Origin: UBA668 sp038328705
Lineage (GTDB): Bacteria > Actinomycetota > Acidimicrobiia > Acidimicrobiales > Ilumatobacteraceae
Length of the DNA stretch: 21,062 nucleotides
Assembly: GCA_038328705.1 (NCBI GenBank)
Contig: JBBQMG010000069.1
Coordinates: forward strand, 1 to 21,062
Direction of reading: 5' to 3'
Of this stretch, positions 13,455 to 20,369 are shown piece after piece. Under the pieces are notes generated by a model. The model had not been told where the DNA came from and made no database searches. It worked only from the letters and a program-made list of their open reading frames with translations. Positions within the stretch are counted from its first letter, which is position 1; each line of letters starts with the position of its first letter. The position numbers were made by a program, and so were the translations under genes.

Positions 13455-14033
13455 ATGAAGCTCGACAACACTCAGTTCCATGATTCGCCCGAGGCCGTCG
13501 TGCCTGGTGAGGGCACGCGGCCGAATGAGCGGAGATGGCCGCACATGCGGATACTCGTTGCCGTGGACGATGGCGAGACGTCACGTCGCGCCGCACGTGT
13601 CGCACGCAGCTTGTTCGGAGAACACGCGGACTACTGGGTGGTCAGTGTCGGCGATCCGGATTTGGTGCTCTGGCGTGAGATGCCGTTGCCGTGGGGTGTT
13701 CCCTATCCCGTCATGCTCATGGGTGGTGCCGAGGGTGAGGTCTTCGGAGAACGAGCCGACGTCGGTCCAAACGGGCCGGCCGACACAGATAGTGCCGAGC
13801 TGGCTCGTGAAACCGCAGAGACGGTGGCGAAGGACGTGGCGCTACCCGATGCGACGCCGCTCGGTGCGACGGGTGATCCCGCCGCCCAGATCAGACTCGT
13901 TGCCGACGAACATGACGTCGACGTCATTGTTCTGGGCTGGCACGAAACGACATGGTGGCGACGGCTCTTCGACCAGTCTGTCCCCACAGAGCTTCTGCGC
14001 AACGTCGACCGACCGGTCCTCGTCGTTCCCTGA
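13455..14033 (+). CDS. Universal stress protein (UspA family), copy 2
   Basis: 192 residues from ATG 13455, which has AGAGG about eight bases upstream. A start at ATG 13545 would give a 162-residue protein beginning MRILVAVDDGE, the normal Usp N-terminus, so the first 30 residues are an unusual extension. The domain has beta1 RILVAVDDGET, a Pro/Trp-rich insertion (LPWGVPYPVMLMGG), VDVIVLGWHET and the final strand PVLVVP. The ATP-loop glycine/serine pair is altered to FDQSV, so it may belong to the non-ATP-binding class. It is a paralogue of copy 1 at 4433-4921. A SigF-type promoter sits directly upstream. Confidence 0.88.
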   Translation: MKLDNTQFHDSPEAVVPGEGTRPNERRWPHMRILVAVDDGETSRRAARVARSLFGEHADYWVVSVGDPDLVLWREMPLPWGVPYPVMLMGGAEGEVFGERADVGPNGPADTDSAELARETAETVAKDVALPDATPLGATGDPAAQIRLVADEHDVDVIVLGWHETTWWRRLFDQSVPTELLRNVDRPVLVVP

Positions 14034-14063
14034 CAGCCGCGGAAAACTATCCCGAGCTGGAAA

Positions 14064-14089
14064 GCATAGGGACGTGACCGAGTGGGTAT
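14064..14089 (+). promoter_or_regulatory. Weaker SigF/SigB-like promoter of the CBS gene
   Basis: GCAT at 14064-14067, 16 bases, then GGGTAT at 14084-14089, 49 bases before the ATG at 14139. The -10 is perfect but the -35 has two mismatches to GTTT. Confidence 0.35.
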
Positions 14090-14138
14090 GACGAGTGCAT
14101 GGGCATCACCGAACGATGCCTGGGACGAGAGGACTCCC

Positions 14139-14552
14139 ATGAACCTTGAAGAGGTCATGACGCCGAACCCGGTCGTGGTTCCGGCAACTGCCACCGCTCA
14201 CGAAGCTGCCTGCATCATGCGCGACCACAACATCGGCAACGTACTGGTGGAGCAGGGCGGTCACTTGTATGGCATCGTCACCGATCGAGACCTCGTCGTG
14301 CGAGTGATGAGCGAGGGTCTTGACCCGACACAAGCGCTCTTGGGCGACGTGTGCAGCGGTGACCTGACCACGCTGGCTCTCGACTGCGACGTCGAGGAAG
14401 CGGCGAGGGTGATGGCGACGAACAGCGTGCGCCGCGTCCCTGTCGTTCGCCACGGCCAAGCCGTTGGCATCGTGTCGCTGGGCGATCTCGCCATTGAACT
14501 CGATCGTCGTTCGGCGTTGGCTGACATCAGTAGCGCCGAACCGAACAAGTAG
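14139..14552 (+). CDS. Two-CBS-domain protein
   Basis: 137 residues from ATG 14139, with GAGAGGA about six bases upstream. An in-frame start at 14082 would lie on top of the predicted promoter and is rejected. It consists almost only of a CBS pair: the first at about 1-58 (VMTPNPVVVPATATAHEAACIMRDHNIGNVLV ... GIVTDRDLV) and the second at about 68-125 (LDCDVEEAARVMATNSVRRVPVVRHGQAVGIVSLGDLA). Such stand-alone proteins bind adenine nucleotides and act as energy or redox sensors; the partner here is unknown. Its position beside usp and the GGGTAT element suggest membership in the stress regulon. Confidence 0.88.
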   Translation: MNLEEVMTPNPVVVPATATAHEAACIMRDHNIGNVLVEQGGHLYGIVTDRDLVVRVMSEGLDPTQALLGDVCSGDLTTLALDCDVEEAARVMATNSVRRVPVVRHGQAVGIVSLGDLAIELDRRSALADISSAEPNK

Positions 14553-14683
14553 GCGCACCAGATTTTGGTGATTCGGCTCGTTTGGTCGTTGTCCCCTAGC
14601 CGCTGAGCTGAGGCCGGCGCATCATGAGGGGAGGTCAGTCGCACGGGCTGCGCTGACATCACGTCAATCCAAGGAGTCTTTCG

Positions 14684-15082
14684 ATGACCCAAGCACATGC
14701 CATTCTCTGGATGGACCACCTGGAAGCGCGCCTCGCGAGGTTCTCGATCGGCAAGGCCGATCTGGTCGAGGTGCACAGTCAAAGCCCCAACCGGAACATC
14801 CACCAGAAGGCCAGGTCGATCGGCTCAGGTCACGCGCCCGACGACCATGACTTCTTCGACGAAATCGCAGCGGCCCTCGTCGACGCTGCTGAGGTACTGA
14901 TCGTCGGCCCAGGCAATGCCAAGACCGCATTCGAGACCTACATCGCAGAGCGCCACGTCGACCTTGCTCGTCGGGTCGTTGGCGTCGAGACGGCCGACCA
15001 CCCGACGGACCACGAACTGTTGGCACTCGCACGCAGCTCGTTCAAGGCGATCGATCAAATGGGAAACACAGTGTCCGGTTAG
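14684..15082 (+). CDS. eRF1-domain-like protein of the 'translational machinery protein' type
   Basis: 132 residues from ATG 14684, which has a strong AAGGAG upstream. The N-terminal strand HAILWMDHLEARLARF and the C-terminal half AEVLIVGPGNAKTAFETYIAERH ... VVGVETADHPTDHELLALARSSF match the small bacterial proteins related to the third domain of release factor eRF1. A role on the ribosome has been proposed for the family but not shown here. No GGGTA element is seen in the 131 bases before it. That spacer contains a weak CACCA/TGGTG hairpin (14556-14570) and little else I can interpret. Confidence 0.7.
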   Translation: MTQAHAILWMDHLEARLARFSIGKADLVEVHSQSPNRNIHQKARSIGSGHAPDDHDFFDEIAAALVDAAEVLIVGPGNAKTAFETYIAERHVDLARRVVGVETADHPTDHELLALARSSFKAIDQMGNTVSG

Positions 15083-15099
15083 CCCCATGGGCAACGACC

Positions 15100-15115
15100 A
15101 TACCCCTCCCGGTAT
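15100..15115. promoter_or_regulatory. CsoR/CstR-type operator before the repressor gene
   Basis: ATACC-CCTCCC-GGTAT lies 33 bases before the csoR-like ATG. It overlaps a good -10 (TATTAT at 15113-15118), the expected position for autorepression. It shares its arms with the palindromes at 15461, 15699, 17822 and 17858. Confidence 0.6.
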
Positions 15116-15148
15116 TATCATCCTGTTGGAACTACCGAACGGAAGGGC

Positions 15149-15424
15149 ATGTCTGTGGAGCTCCCCGATGAGACGATTGCTGGGTTGAACAGGCGCCTCA
15201 AGCGCGCCGAAGGACAGGTGCGTGGCGTGCAGCAGATGCTTGCGGAGGGCCGAGACTGTCGTGAGATCCTCACGCAACTTTCCGCCGTGACCAAAGCGCT
15301 CGAGCAGGCCGGCTTCTTGCTCGTGGCCGCTGGCTTGACGTGGTGCGTATCTGATCCGGACCGCGCAGCTGCCGAGGGGTATGCGCTCGAGGACGTCCAG
15401 AAGATGTTCATGAAGCTCGCCTGA
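15149..15424 (+). CDS. CsoR/CstR-family (DUF156) transcriptional repressor
   Basis: 91 residues from ATG 15149, with GGAAGG upstream. The all-helical DUF156 fold is recognisable: LNRRLKRAEGQVRGVQQML (about 13-31), then CREILTQLSAVTKALEQAG and GLTWCV. Copper-type CsoR uses Cys-His-Cys. Here the first Cys (Cys37) and last Cys (Cys66) are present, but the His four residues before the last Cys is Gly62. CstR, which senses persulfides with two cysteines, also lacks this His. The ligand may therefore be a thiol, persulfide or another metal rather than Cu(I) (inference). Five matching palindromes in the next 2.8 kb are its probable binding sites. Confidence 0.9.
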   Translation: MSVELPDETIAGLNRRLKRAEGQVRGVQQMLAEGRDCREILTQLSAVTKALEQAGFLLVAAGLTWCVSDPDRAAAEGYALEDVQKMFMKLA

Positions 15425-15460
15425 CTGCCGGCCGGGGTTTCAATCCAGGCTTGGATGTCG

Positions 15461-15476
15461 ATACCCTCCGGGGTAT
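15461..15476. promoter_or_regulatory. CsoR/CstR-type operator over the start of the Cys-rich mini-protein
   Basis: ATACCC-TCCG-GGGTAT. The right arm contains the first two bases of the predicted ATG start codon (15475). A possible -35 TTGGAT (15451-15456) is followed 17 bases later by TATGTG (15474-15479), so the site may fill the promoter spacer as it does before the MMPL gene. Confidence 0.6.
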
Positions 15477-15660
15477 GTGTAGACAAGTGAAGTGTCGGAC
15501 CTGTCAGCAGCCGACGTGGGCAGGTTGTGGAGCTCATGTCGAACAAGTTCTCGGTGACGTCCCCAAGGCCGATCGGTGTCAGTGCCGGGCGAGCGGGGCG
15601 AAGGCTGCGGCGTCGGTCGAGAAGCCTCGCTCCTTTCTTGACCGGGTGCTCGGTCGCTGA
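15475..15660 (+). CDS. Cys-rich small protein, probable zinc-binding
   Basis: 61 residues from ATG 15475. Seven cysteines and one His lie in the first 38 residues: C2, C7-x2-C10, TWAGCG (C18), H21 and C35-x-C37. The TWAGCGAHV...VP...RCQC pattern is that of small conserved proteins of unknown function that I recall from actinobacteria and fungi. The C-terminal third is basic and probably disordered. There is no Shine-Dalgarno, and the start codon overlaps the operator. An alternative GTG start at 15487 would give a leaderless message if transcription starts from TATGTG at 15474. It sits between the repressor and thioredoxin genes and is likely controlled by the repressor. Confidence 0.65.
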   Translation: MCRQVKCRTCQQPTWAGCGAHVEQVLGDVPKADRCQCRASGAKAAASVEKPRSFLDRVLGR

Positions 15661-15698
15661 TCTGGGGGGTGTGGGGAGTGGTGATACTTCGATGGGAA

Positions 15699-15716
15699 TA
15701 TACCCCAAGGGGTATA
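15699..15716. promoter_or_regulatory. CsoR/CstR-type operator before the thioredoxin gene
   Basis: TATACCCC-AA-GGGGTATA, a perfect 8-2-8 inverted repeat, 55 bases before the thioredoxin ATG. It has the same geometry as GATACCCC-GG-GGGGTATC at 17858. Confidence 0.75.
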
Positions 15717-15771
15717 GGTTGTTCACTGGCAACGGATCCTCATGGGTCCCCGCATCCGAGAGGATTTGAAC

Positions 15772-16119
15772 ATGACCACGATGATCACAGCAGATGACCA
15801 GGCCAGCTTTCAGCGAGAGGTGCTCGACTCCACGGTGCCCGTGGTGGTCGACTTCTGGGCAGCATGGTGCGGCCCGTGCCGCGCGGTTGCTCCTGAGGTC
15901 GAGGCTCTTGCTCAGCAATACGGTTCGGCGATCAAGGTCGTGAAGGTCGACGTCGACGCGAACCAGGCCGTGGCCAGCCGATACGGCATCCGCGGCATCC
16001 CGACGATTGGTCTGTTCGAGGGCGGCGAGCTCACCAAGCAGGCCGTCGGCGCCAGGCCACGTCACGCGATCGAATCAGAGCTCGGCCTCGCCCGCTTCGC
16101 CCCAGCAGAAACGAAGTGA
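15772..16119 (+). CDS. trxA: Thioredoxin
   Basis: 115 residues from ATG 15772, with AGAGGA seven bases upstream; an in-frame GTG at 15742 is less likely. The classical active site WCGPC is at 32-36, the buried Asp is in VVDFWA and the cis-Pro in RGIPTIGLF. Length and motifs are those of a housekeeping-type thioredoxin. Its place behind a CsoR/CstR-type operator and directly before a DUF302 gene suggests a special role in reducing protein or sulfur disulfides under the inducing stress. The stop overlaps a GTG of the next gene (GTGA), so the two are co-translated. Confidence 0.93.
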   Translation: MTTMITADDQASFQREVLDSTVPVVVDFWAAWCGPCRAVAPEVEALAQQYGSAIKVVKVDVDANQAVASRYGIRGIPTIGLFEGGELTKQAVGARPRHAIESELGLARFAPAETK

Positions 16120-16121
16120 CC

Positions 16122-16502
16122 ATGCGCGCGATCGAGACCACCACTGCACTGTCCATGGCCGATGCCGAGGCAGCCATCCGCGAGGCACTGGCCACGCAGG
16201 GGTTCGGTGTACTGACGGAGATCGACTTGGCGGCGACCTTCAAAGCCAAGCTCAGCGTCGAACGTGCGCCGTTGAAGATTCTTGGTGCGTGCAATCCTCA
16301 GTTCGCCCATCGAGCGCTCGAGCTCGACGAGTCCGTGAGTTTGCTGTTGCCATGCAACGTCGTGCTGTCCGACATCGGTAGTGGCACGAAGATCAGCACG
16401 GTCGACCCACGGGACTTCATGACCGGCGAAGACTTCCAGGAATTGGCGTCGGACGCTGCCGAGCGGCTGTCCGCTGCATTGGCAGCTGTTCCTACGCACT
16501 GA
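16122..16502 (+). CDS. DUF302 protein
   Basis: 126 residues from ATG 16122, or 128 from the GTG at 16116 that overlaps the thioredoxin stop. DUF302 features are clear: an N-terminal helix (MADAEAAIREALATQGFGVLTEIDL), LKILGACNP at about 53-61, ALELDESVSLLLPCNVVL and TKISTVDP. The family has no settled biochemical role. It often occurs near thioredoxin, sulfur and metal-stress genes, as here. The conserved Cys in ACNP and LPCN could be a thiol or ligand site. It is in an operon with thioredoxin. Confidence 0.88.
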   Translation: MRAIETTTALSMADAEAAIREALATQGFGVLTEIDLAATFKAKLSVERAPLKILGACNPQFAHRALELDESVSLLLPCNVVLSDIGSGTKISTVDPRDFMTGEDFQELASDAAERLSAALAAVPTH

Positions 16503-16544
16503 CCGACTCTCGGTCCCGGTCTCGGCGGGCGGGCCTTGCGGGTG

Positions 16545-16901
16545 TCACATTGCTGCTGGTTGGAACTCGCAGAACGCCGCGTAGGCGCGTGGCCCGTAGA
16601 TCGTGGCCGGTCCGCCGTTCATGAGCATCGCCACGCCGATCGCTTCTGCTGCTTCCTGGCGAGTGGCACCTGCGCGCGCCGCACCTTCGGCGTGAGAAGC
16701 GATGCATCCGTCGCAGCGCTGAATGACACCGATCGCGAAGGCGATCAGCTCCTTGGTCTTGGCGTCGAGTTCGCCGGGCTCGAATGCTGCGTGGTGGAAC
16801 TCGGCGAAGCCTTTGTACACCCCTGGGATCGCGTGCCGGAGCTCCCGATGCAGCGGCCGAAGTTCCTCGAGCACTGCCTTGCCGTAAGCGTTCTCGGTCA
16901 T
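16545..16901 (-). CDS. Carboxymuconolactone decarboxylase/AhpD-like protein
   Basis: 118 residues from ATG 16901-16899, with AAAGGA about seven bases upstream. It has the helical CMD fold with the redox motif CDGCIASH near residues 63-70, preceded by a TKELIAFAIGV helix. The CxxC-x3-H form is that of AhpD-like alkylhydroperoxidase proteins, which relay reducing power to peroxide-removing enzymes. The exact partner is unknown. It is on the opposite strand to its neighbours, converging with the DUF302 gene (42-base gap). Confidence 0.85.
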   Translation of the reverse strand: MTENAYGKAVLEELRPLHRELRHAIPGVYKGFAEFHHAAFEPGELDAKTKELIAFAIGVIQRCDGCIASHAEGAARAGATRQEAAEAIGVAMLMNGGPATIYGPRAYAAFCEFQPAAM

Positions 16902-16928
16902 GATGGAGTCCTTTCGTAGCCGCCTGCT

Positions 16929-16950
16929 GGACGCCGCCGCGACGGCGTCC
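16929..16950 (-). other. Leader hairpin before the AhpD-like gene
   Basis: GGACGCCG and CGGCGTCC form a perfect 8-bp stem with a 6-base loop, 28 bases before the ATG on the minus strand. It could be a leader structure controlling expression, but there is no second copy in the window to support it. Confidence 0.3.
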
Positions 16951-17063
16951 TTTGCGGCCTCTCTCGCACTTCAGGGTAGACCCGCTCCGAACGATGCCAT
17001 GCATTTGCGCCACGGCGCCCTTTCCGAAGAGGATGAAGGCGTGTCTGGCACCCGAGCTCCCCA

Positions 17064-17807
17064 ATGACGCTCGTCTGGGCGGCCGTCATCGGCGTTGGCA
17101 TCGGGTTTCTGGGCGGTTTGCTCGGCAAGGGCGGGTCGGCGATCGCGACGCCCCTGTTGCATGCGATCGGTGTGCCGGCGATCATCGCGGTCGCATCGCC
17201 GCTGCCGGCCACGATTCCATCGACGATGATCGCCAGCTACGCCTATGCACGGGAGCGACTGGTCGATTGGCGAGTTGTCCGGTGGAGCATCGCCTTCGGC
17301 ATACCCGCGACCGCGATCGGCGCTGTCCTCACTCGCTGGATCGGCGGCGGGGTGCTCGTCCGTGTCACCGACGTCATCCTCATCGGGCTCGGTATCCGAC
17401 TGCTTCTGGCGCCGATGGACGGGTCAGCGCCGCAGGACGGGCCGTCCACCGCCTCGGCGTTGCAGCTCGTGGTCGTTGCCGCCACCGTTGGCCTCATCTC
17501 CGGGTTGCTGGCCAACAGCGGCGGCTTTCTTCTTGCCCCGTTGTTCATCACGGTGCTCCGACTCCCGATCAAGTCCGCCTTGGCGAGCTCGCTCGCCGTC
17601 GCATCCGTGCTCGCAATACCTGGCACCATCGTGCACGCCTCGCTGGGGCACATCGATTGGGCGCTGGTCGCCGTATTCGGCGCGACGTCGGTTCCGCTGT
17701 CGTTCCTGGGAGCACGGGTGGCAATGCGAACAGACGCACACCGCCTCGAGCGGCTCTACGGCGTGGCTCTCGTCGTGTTCGGCGTCGTGTTCCTCATCAT
17801 CTCCTGA
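17064..17807 (+). CDS. TauE/SafE-family sulfite/anion exporter
   Basis: 247 residues with about eight membrane segments. It has the family's internal duplication: GIGFLGGLLGKGGSAIATPLL near the N-terminus and GLISGLLANSGGFLLAPLFI near residue 150. TauE/SafE permeases export sulfite, sulfoacetate and similar anions, and they recur in CstR-controlled sulfur operons, which fits the nearby CstR-like repressor. No clear ribosome binding site precedes ATG 17064 and no GGGTAT palindrome is found in the 162 bases before it, so its control may differ from that of its neighbours. Confidence 0.88.
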   Translation: MTLVWAAVIGVGIGFLGGLLGKGGSAIATPLLHAIGVPAIIAVASPLPATIPSTMIASYAYARERLVDWRVVRWSIAFGIPATAIGAVLTRWIGGGVLVRVTDVILIGLGIRLLLAPMDGSAPQDGPSTASALQLVVVAATVGLISGLLANSGGFLLAPLFITVLRLPIKSALASSLAVASVLAIPGTIVHASLGHIDWALVAVFGATSVPLSFLGARVAMRTDAHRLERLYGVALVVFGVVFLIIS

Positions 17808-17821
17808 ACGGCGTCGCTCGC

Positions 17822-17839
17822 GATACCCCCGGGTGTATC
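17822..17839. promoter_or_regulatory. CsoR/CstR-type operator 1 before the MMPL gene
   Basis: GATAC-CCCCGGGT-GTATC, a less symmetric copy of the palindrome. Its centre is 36 bases from that of the second site, placing the two sites on either side of the predicted -35. Confidence 0.5.
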
Positions 17840-17848
17840 CGTGACAGG

Positions 17849-17877
17849 TTGTGGATGGATACCCCGGGGGGTATCGT
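17849..17877 (+). promoter_or_regulatory. Predicted housekeeping promoter of the MMPL operon
   Basis: TTGTGG (17849-17854), 17 bases, then TATCGT (17872-17877). The spacer contains the second operator, so a bound repressor would block RNA polymerase. Confidence 0.5.
17858..17875. promoter_or_regulatory. CsoR/CstR-type operator 2 before the MMPL gene
   Basis: GATACCCC-GG-GGGGTATC, a perfect 8-2-8 inverted repeat, 34 bases before the MMPL start and inside the predicted promoter spacer. Confidence 0.75.
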
Positions 17878-17909
17878 CAACACGACTTCGCCTGATCTAG
17901 GAGACACTT

Positions 17910-20084
17910 GTGACTGCAGTCATCGACACTTCATTGCCGGCCGGCCACGAGCCGTCTCCCGCTCCTGACGAGCGGGCCTTGTTCTCGCGTCTGGCGGCGT
18001 CGATGGCCCGCCATCGTCGCAAGGTCATCATGGTGTGGCTGTTGGTCACCCTTGCCGCCGCTCCGCTCGCTCTCACCCTGACCAAGTCGTTGTCGGGCGC
18101 CGGCTGGGACGCGAAGGGATCCACTGCCGAGACAGTTCGGTTGGAACTCCGTGCCGACTTCCCAGCGCTCGGCGCTGAGAACCCGGTGGTGGTGTTCCAC
18201 CAGAGCACCCCGATCGCCGACGATCCCAGCGGGGTCACGGCGTTGGTCGCGCAACTGGGCAACGGGCCCACGGTGCTGTCGGTCGCGAACCCGCTGCTGC
18301 TGCCGCCCGAGGCAGGGATGATCTCTCGTGACGGTCTCACGGCACTGATCCCCGTGGAGCAGAAGGTTGGCGTCGACGCCGATCGACCTGAGGTTGCCGG
18401 AGAACTCGGCAGCTATGTCAAGGGCCTCGACGTACCCGCCGGTTCGACGGCGAACGTCACCGGTGAGTGGCCGGTGTGGAGCGACTTCAACAAGATGAAC
18501 GAAGAGGCCCTCCACAAGGCCGAACTGCTGTCTGGCCTGCCCACCCTCATCATGCTCTTCGTTGCCTTTGGCGCCATGCTTGCGGCCGGCATCCCGCTGC
18601 TGCTGGCGATCGCCGGCATCGCAACGGGCTTCGCAACGTTGCACATGCTGTCGTTGATCACCCCTGTGTCGGTGTGGTCGATGAACTTCTCGATGATGAT
18701 CGGCCTCGCGGTCGGCATCGACTACAGCCTGTTCATCGTCAGTCGCTACCGCGAGGAACGACTGGAGGGAAAGGACCCCATCGCAGCCATCGAGAACACG
18801 ATGTCCACGTCCGGTAAGGCCGTGTTCCTCTCGGCGCTCACCGTCGTGCTGTCGTTGTCGGCCGTGTTCCTCGTGCCTGTCATGGTGTTCCAGACGATGG
18901 CCCTGGGCATGATCATCTCGGTCATCGCCGTCGCTCTCGCAGCGCTCACCCTGCTTCCCGCCGTCCTCATCGCCATGGGCGACAAGGTCCTCGTGTCCCG
19001 CGGTAAGAAGGACCCTGACATCGAGGCCGAAGGCCGTTGGACCAGGTGGACCGGCGTCGCCCTGCGTCGCCCTGGCATGGTGCTGGCCATCGGCCTCCTC
19101 CTGCTGGGCGCCCTCATCATTCCGGCATTCGGCATGAAGCTGGGCATGCCCGGTGCCCGCGTCGTCGACACCGGTCGCACCAGCCGTGACGGCTACGAGC
19201 AGCTCATCCAGGACTTCGGCCCAGGTGCCGCGGCGCCTGCCTTCATCACGGTCGACGCGAACGACGCACAAACCGTCATCGCCGCCGCAACGGCCGTTCC
19301 CAATGTGGTCGACGCCCGCGTCGTGACCCAGATGGCGACAACCGGACGCGTCGTTGTTCGTGTCATCCCGGGCACGGCCATCGACAACCCGGCCACGTCC
19401 GACATGGTCAATGACCTCCGCGGCCAGCTCGACATGAAGGTGCCGAACGCTCTGGTCGGTGGTCCAGCCGCTCAGAACCACGACCTCACCAGCGTGCTCA
19501 CCAGCAGAGCCCCCTACGCCATCGGCATCATCCTGATCGTCGCCTTCCTGCTGCTGCTCGTGGTGTTCCGCAGTGTCGTCATCGCCACGTTCTCGGTTCT
19601 CATGAACCTCGTCACGGTCGGCGCGGCTTTCGGATTCGCCACCATCGTGTTCCAACACGGCTTCGCGTCGTCCCTCATCGGGTTCCAGTCCCAAGGATTC
19701 GTCGACGCATGGGCGCCACTGTTCTTCTTCGCCCTGCTGTTCGGCTTGTCGATGGACTACCAGCTGTTCCTGCTGGCGGCGATCAAGGAGCGTTACCAGG
19801 CGACTGGCAACACTCGACGTGCGATCGGTGAGGGCATCGCCCGTACCGGTCGGCCGATCACGAACGCGGCGGTCATCATGATCATCGTGTTCATCGCATT
19901 CGGTGTCACCGGCCCGATCCCGCCGACCGAACTCGGACTGACACTGGCGATGGCCGTCTTCCTCGACGCCACCGTCGTGCGAGTGATGCTCGTCCCGGCG
20001 ACGATGGCCCTGCTCGGCGAGAAGAACTGGTATGCCCCGAAGTGGCTGCTCAAGCTCCTTCCCCACGTCAACTTCAACCACTGA
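17910..20084 (+). CDS. MMPL-family RND transporter
   Basis: 724 residues from GTG 17910, which has AGGAG nine bases upstream. It has the two-repeat RND layout: a first helix near 45-65, an external domain, five more helices, then a second half of the same kind. The two proton-relay helices are visible as MMIGLAVGIDYSLFIVSRYREE in the first half and FGLSMDYQLFLLAAIKERY in the second. MMPL proteins export lipids, metallophores or drugs; the substrate here is unknown. Two CsoR/CstR-type operators precede it, which is unusual for this family and suggests export of a compound linked to the sensed stress. It forms an operon with the DUF2892 gene 14 bases downstream. Confidence 0.92.
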   Translation: MTAVIDTSLPAGHEPSPAPDERALFSRLAASMARHRRKVIMVWLLVTLAAAPLALTLTKSLSGAGWDAKGSTAETVRLELRADFPALGAENPVVVFHQSTPIADDPSGVTALVAQLGNGPTVLSVANPLLLPPEAGMISRDGLTALIPVEQKVGVDADRPEVAGELGSYVKGLDVPAGSTANVTGEWPVWSDFNKMNEEALHKAELLSGLPTLIMLFVAFGAMLAAGIPLLLAIAGIATGFATLHMLSLITPVSVWSMNFSMMIGLAVGIDYSLFIVSRYREERLEGKDPIAAIENTMSTSGKAVFLSALTVVLSLSAVFLVPVMVFQTMALGMIISVIAVALAALTLLPAVLIAMGDKVLVSRGKKDPDIEAEGRWTRWTGVALRRPGMVLAIGLLLLGALIIPAFGMKLGMPGARVVDTGRTSRDGYEQLIQDFGPGAAAPAFITVDANDAQTVIAAATAVPNVVDARVVTQMATTGRVVVRVIPGTAIDNPATSDMVNDLRGQLDMKVPNALVGGPAAQNHDLTSVLTSRAPYAIGIILIVAFLLLLVVFRSVVIATFSVLMNLVTVGAAFGFATIVFQHGFASSLIGFQSQGFVDAWAPLFFFALLFGLSMDYQLFLLAAIKERYQATGNTRRAIGEGIARTGRPITNAAVIMIIVFIAFGVTGPIPPTELGLTLAMAVFLDATVVRVMLVPATMALLGEKNWYAPKWLLKLLPHVNFNH

Positions 20085-20098
20085 GAGCGAAGGCCCCG

Positions 20099-20350
20099 AT
20101 GACCACCATGACCAACTCCACTTCCAACGCCACGACCCAGCCGACCCGCTGGCCACTCGAACGCATTCTGTTCGCAATGGCTGGGACCGTCACTCTGCTC
20201 AGCGCGGTCTTGGCCGCGGTCGTGAGCCCGTGGTTCCTGCTGCTCACCGCGATCGTGGGTGTGAACCAGTGGGCCTACGTTCTGCTCCGGGCGTGCCCGG
20301 CCTCGCTCGTTCTCAAGCGCTTCGGCATCCAATCCCAATGCAAGTGGTGA
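20099..20350 (+). CDS. DUF2892 (YgaP-like) small membrane protein
   Basis: 83 residues from ATG 20099, with GAAGG about five bases upstream. Two hydrophobic segments lie at about 24-41 and 44-63 (ERILFAMAGTVTLLSAVLAA, SPWFLLLTAIVGVNQW), followed by the CPASLVLKRFG end that is diagnostic of DUF2892. In other bacteria this domain is fused or next to rhodaneses and other sulfur-transfer proteins. Being downstream of the MMPL gene in the same operon, it is probably under the same repressor. Exact role unknown. Confidence 0.8.
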   Translation: MTTMTNSTSNATTQPTRWPLERILFAMAGTVTLLSAVLAAVVSPWFLLLTAIVGVNQWAYVLLRACPASLVLKRFGIQSQCKW

Positions 20351-20355
20351 TCGTG

Positions 20356-20369
20356 GCCTGAGGTCAGGC
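20356..20369. terminator. Small inverted repeat between convergent genes
   Basis: GCCTGA-GG-TCAGGC lies between the DUF2892 stop and the end of the deacetylase gene, overlapping the latter's stop codon. It could serve as a weak bidirectional terminator; no T-run is present on either side. Confidence 0.25.

Noticed and set aside
14556..14570. CACCA/TGGTG hairpin after the CBS gene
   Set aside because: Only five base pairs and no T-run; too weak to call a terminator.
16974..16990. GGGTCT/GGGTAG element between the AhpD-like and TauE genes
   Set aside because: Tested as a SigF-type promoter on both strands; no GTTT-like -35 is found 15-17 bases upstream. The GGGT-AG-ACCC palindrome also lacks the ATACCCC arms of the operator set.
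17931..20177. 748-codon open frame on the minus strand
   Set aside because: It lies antisense to the MMPL gene in a codon-position shadow; the product is low-complexity His/Asp/Gln-rich with no recognisable fold.
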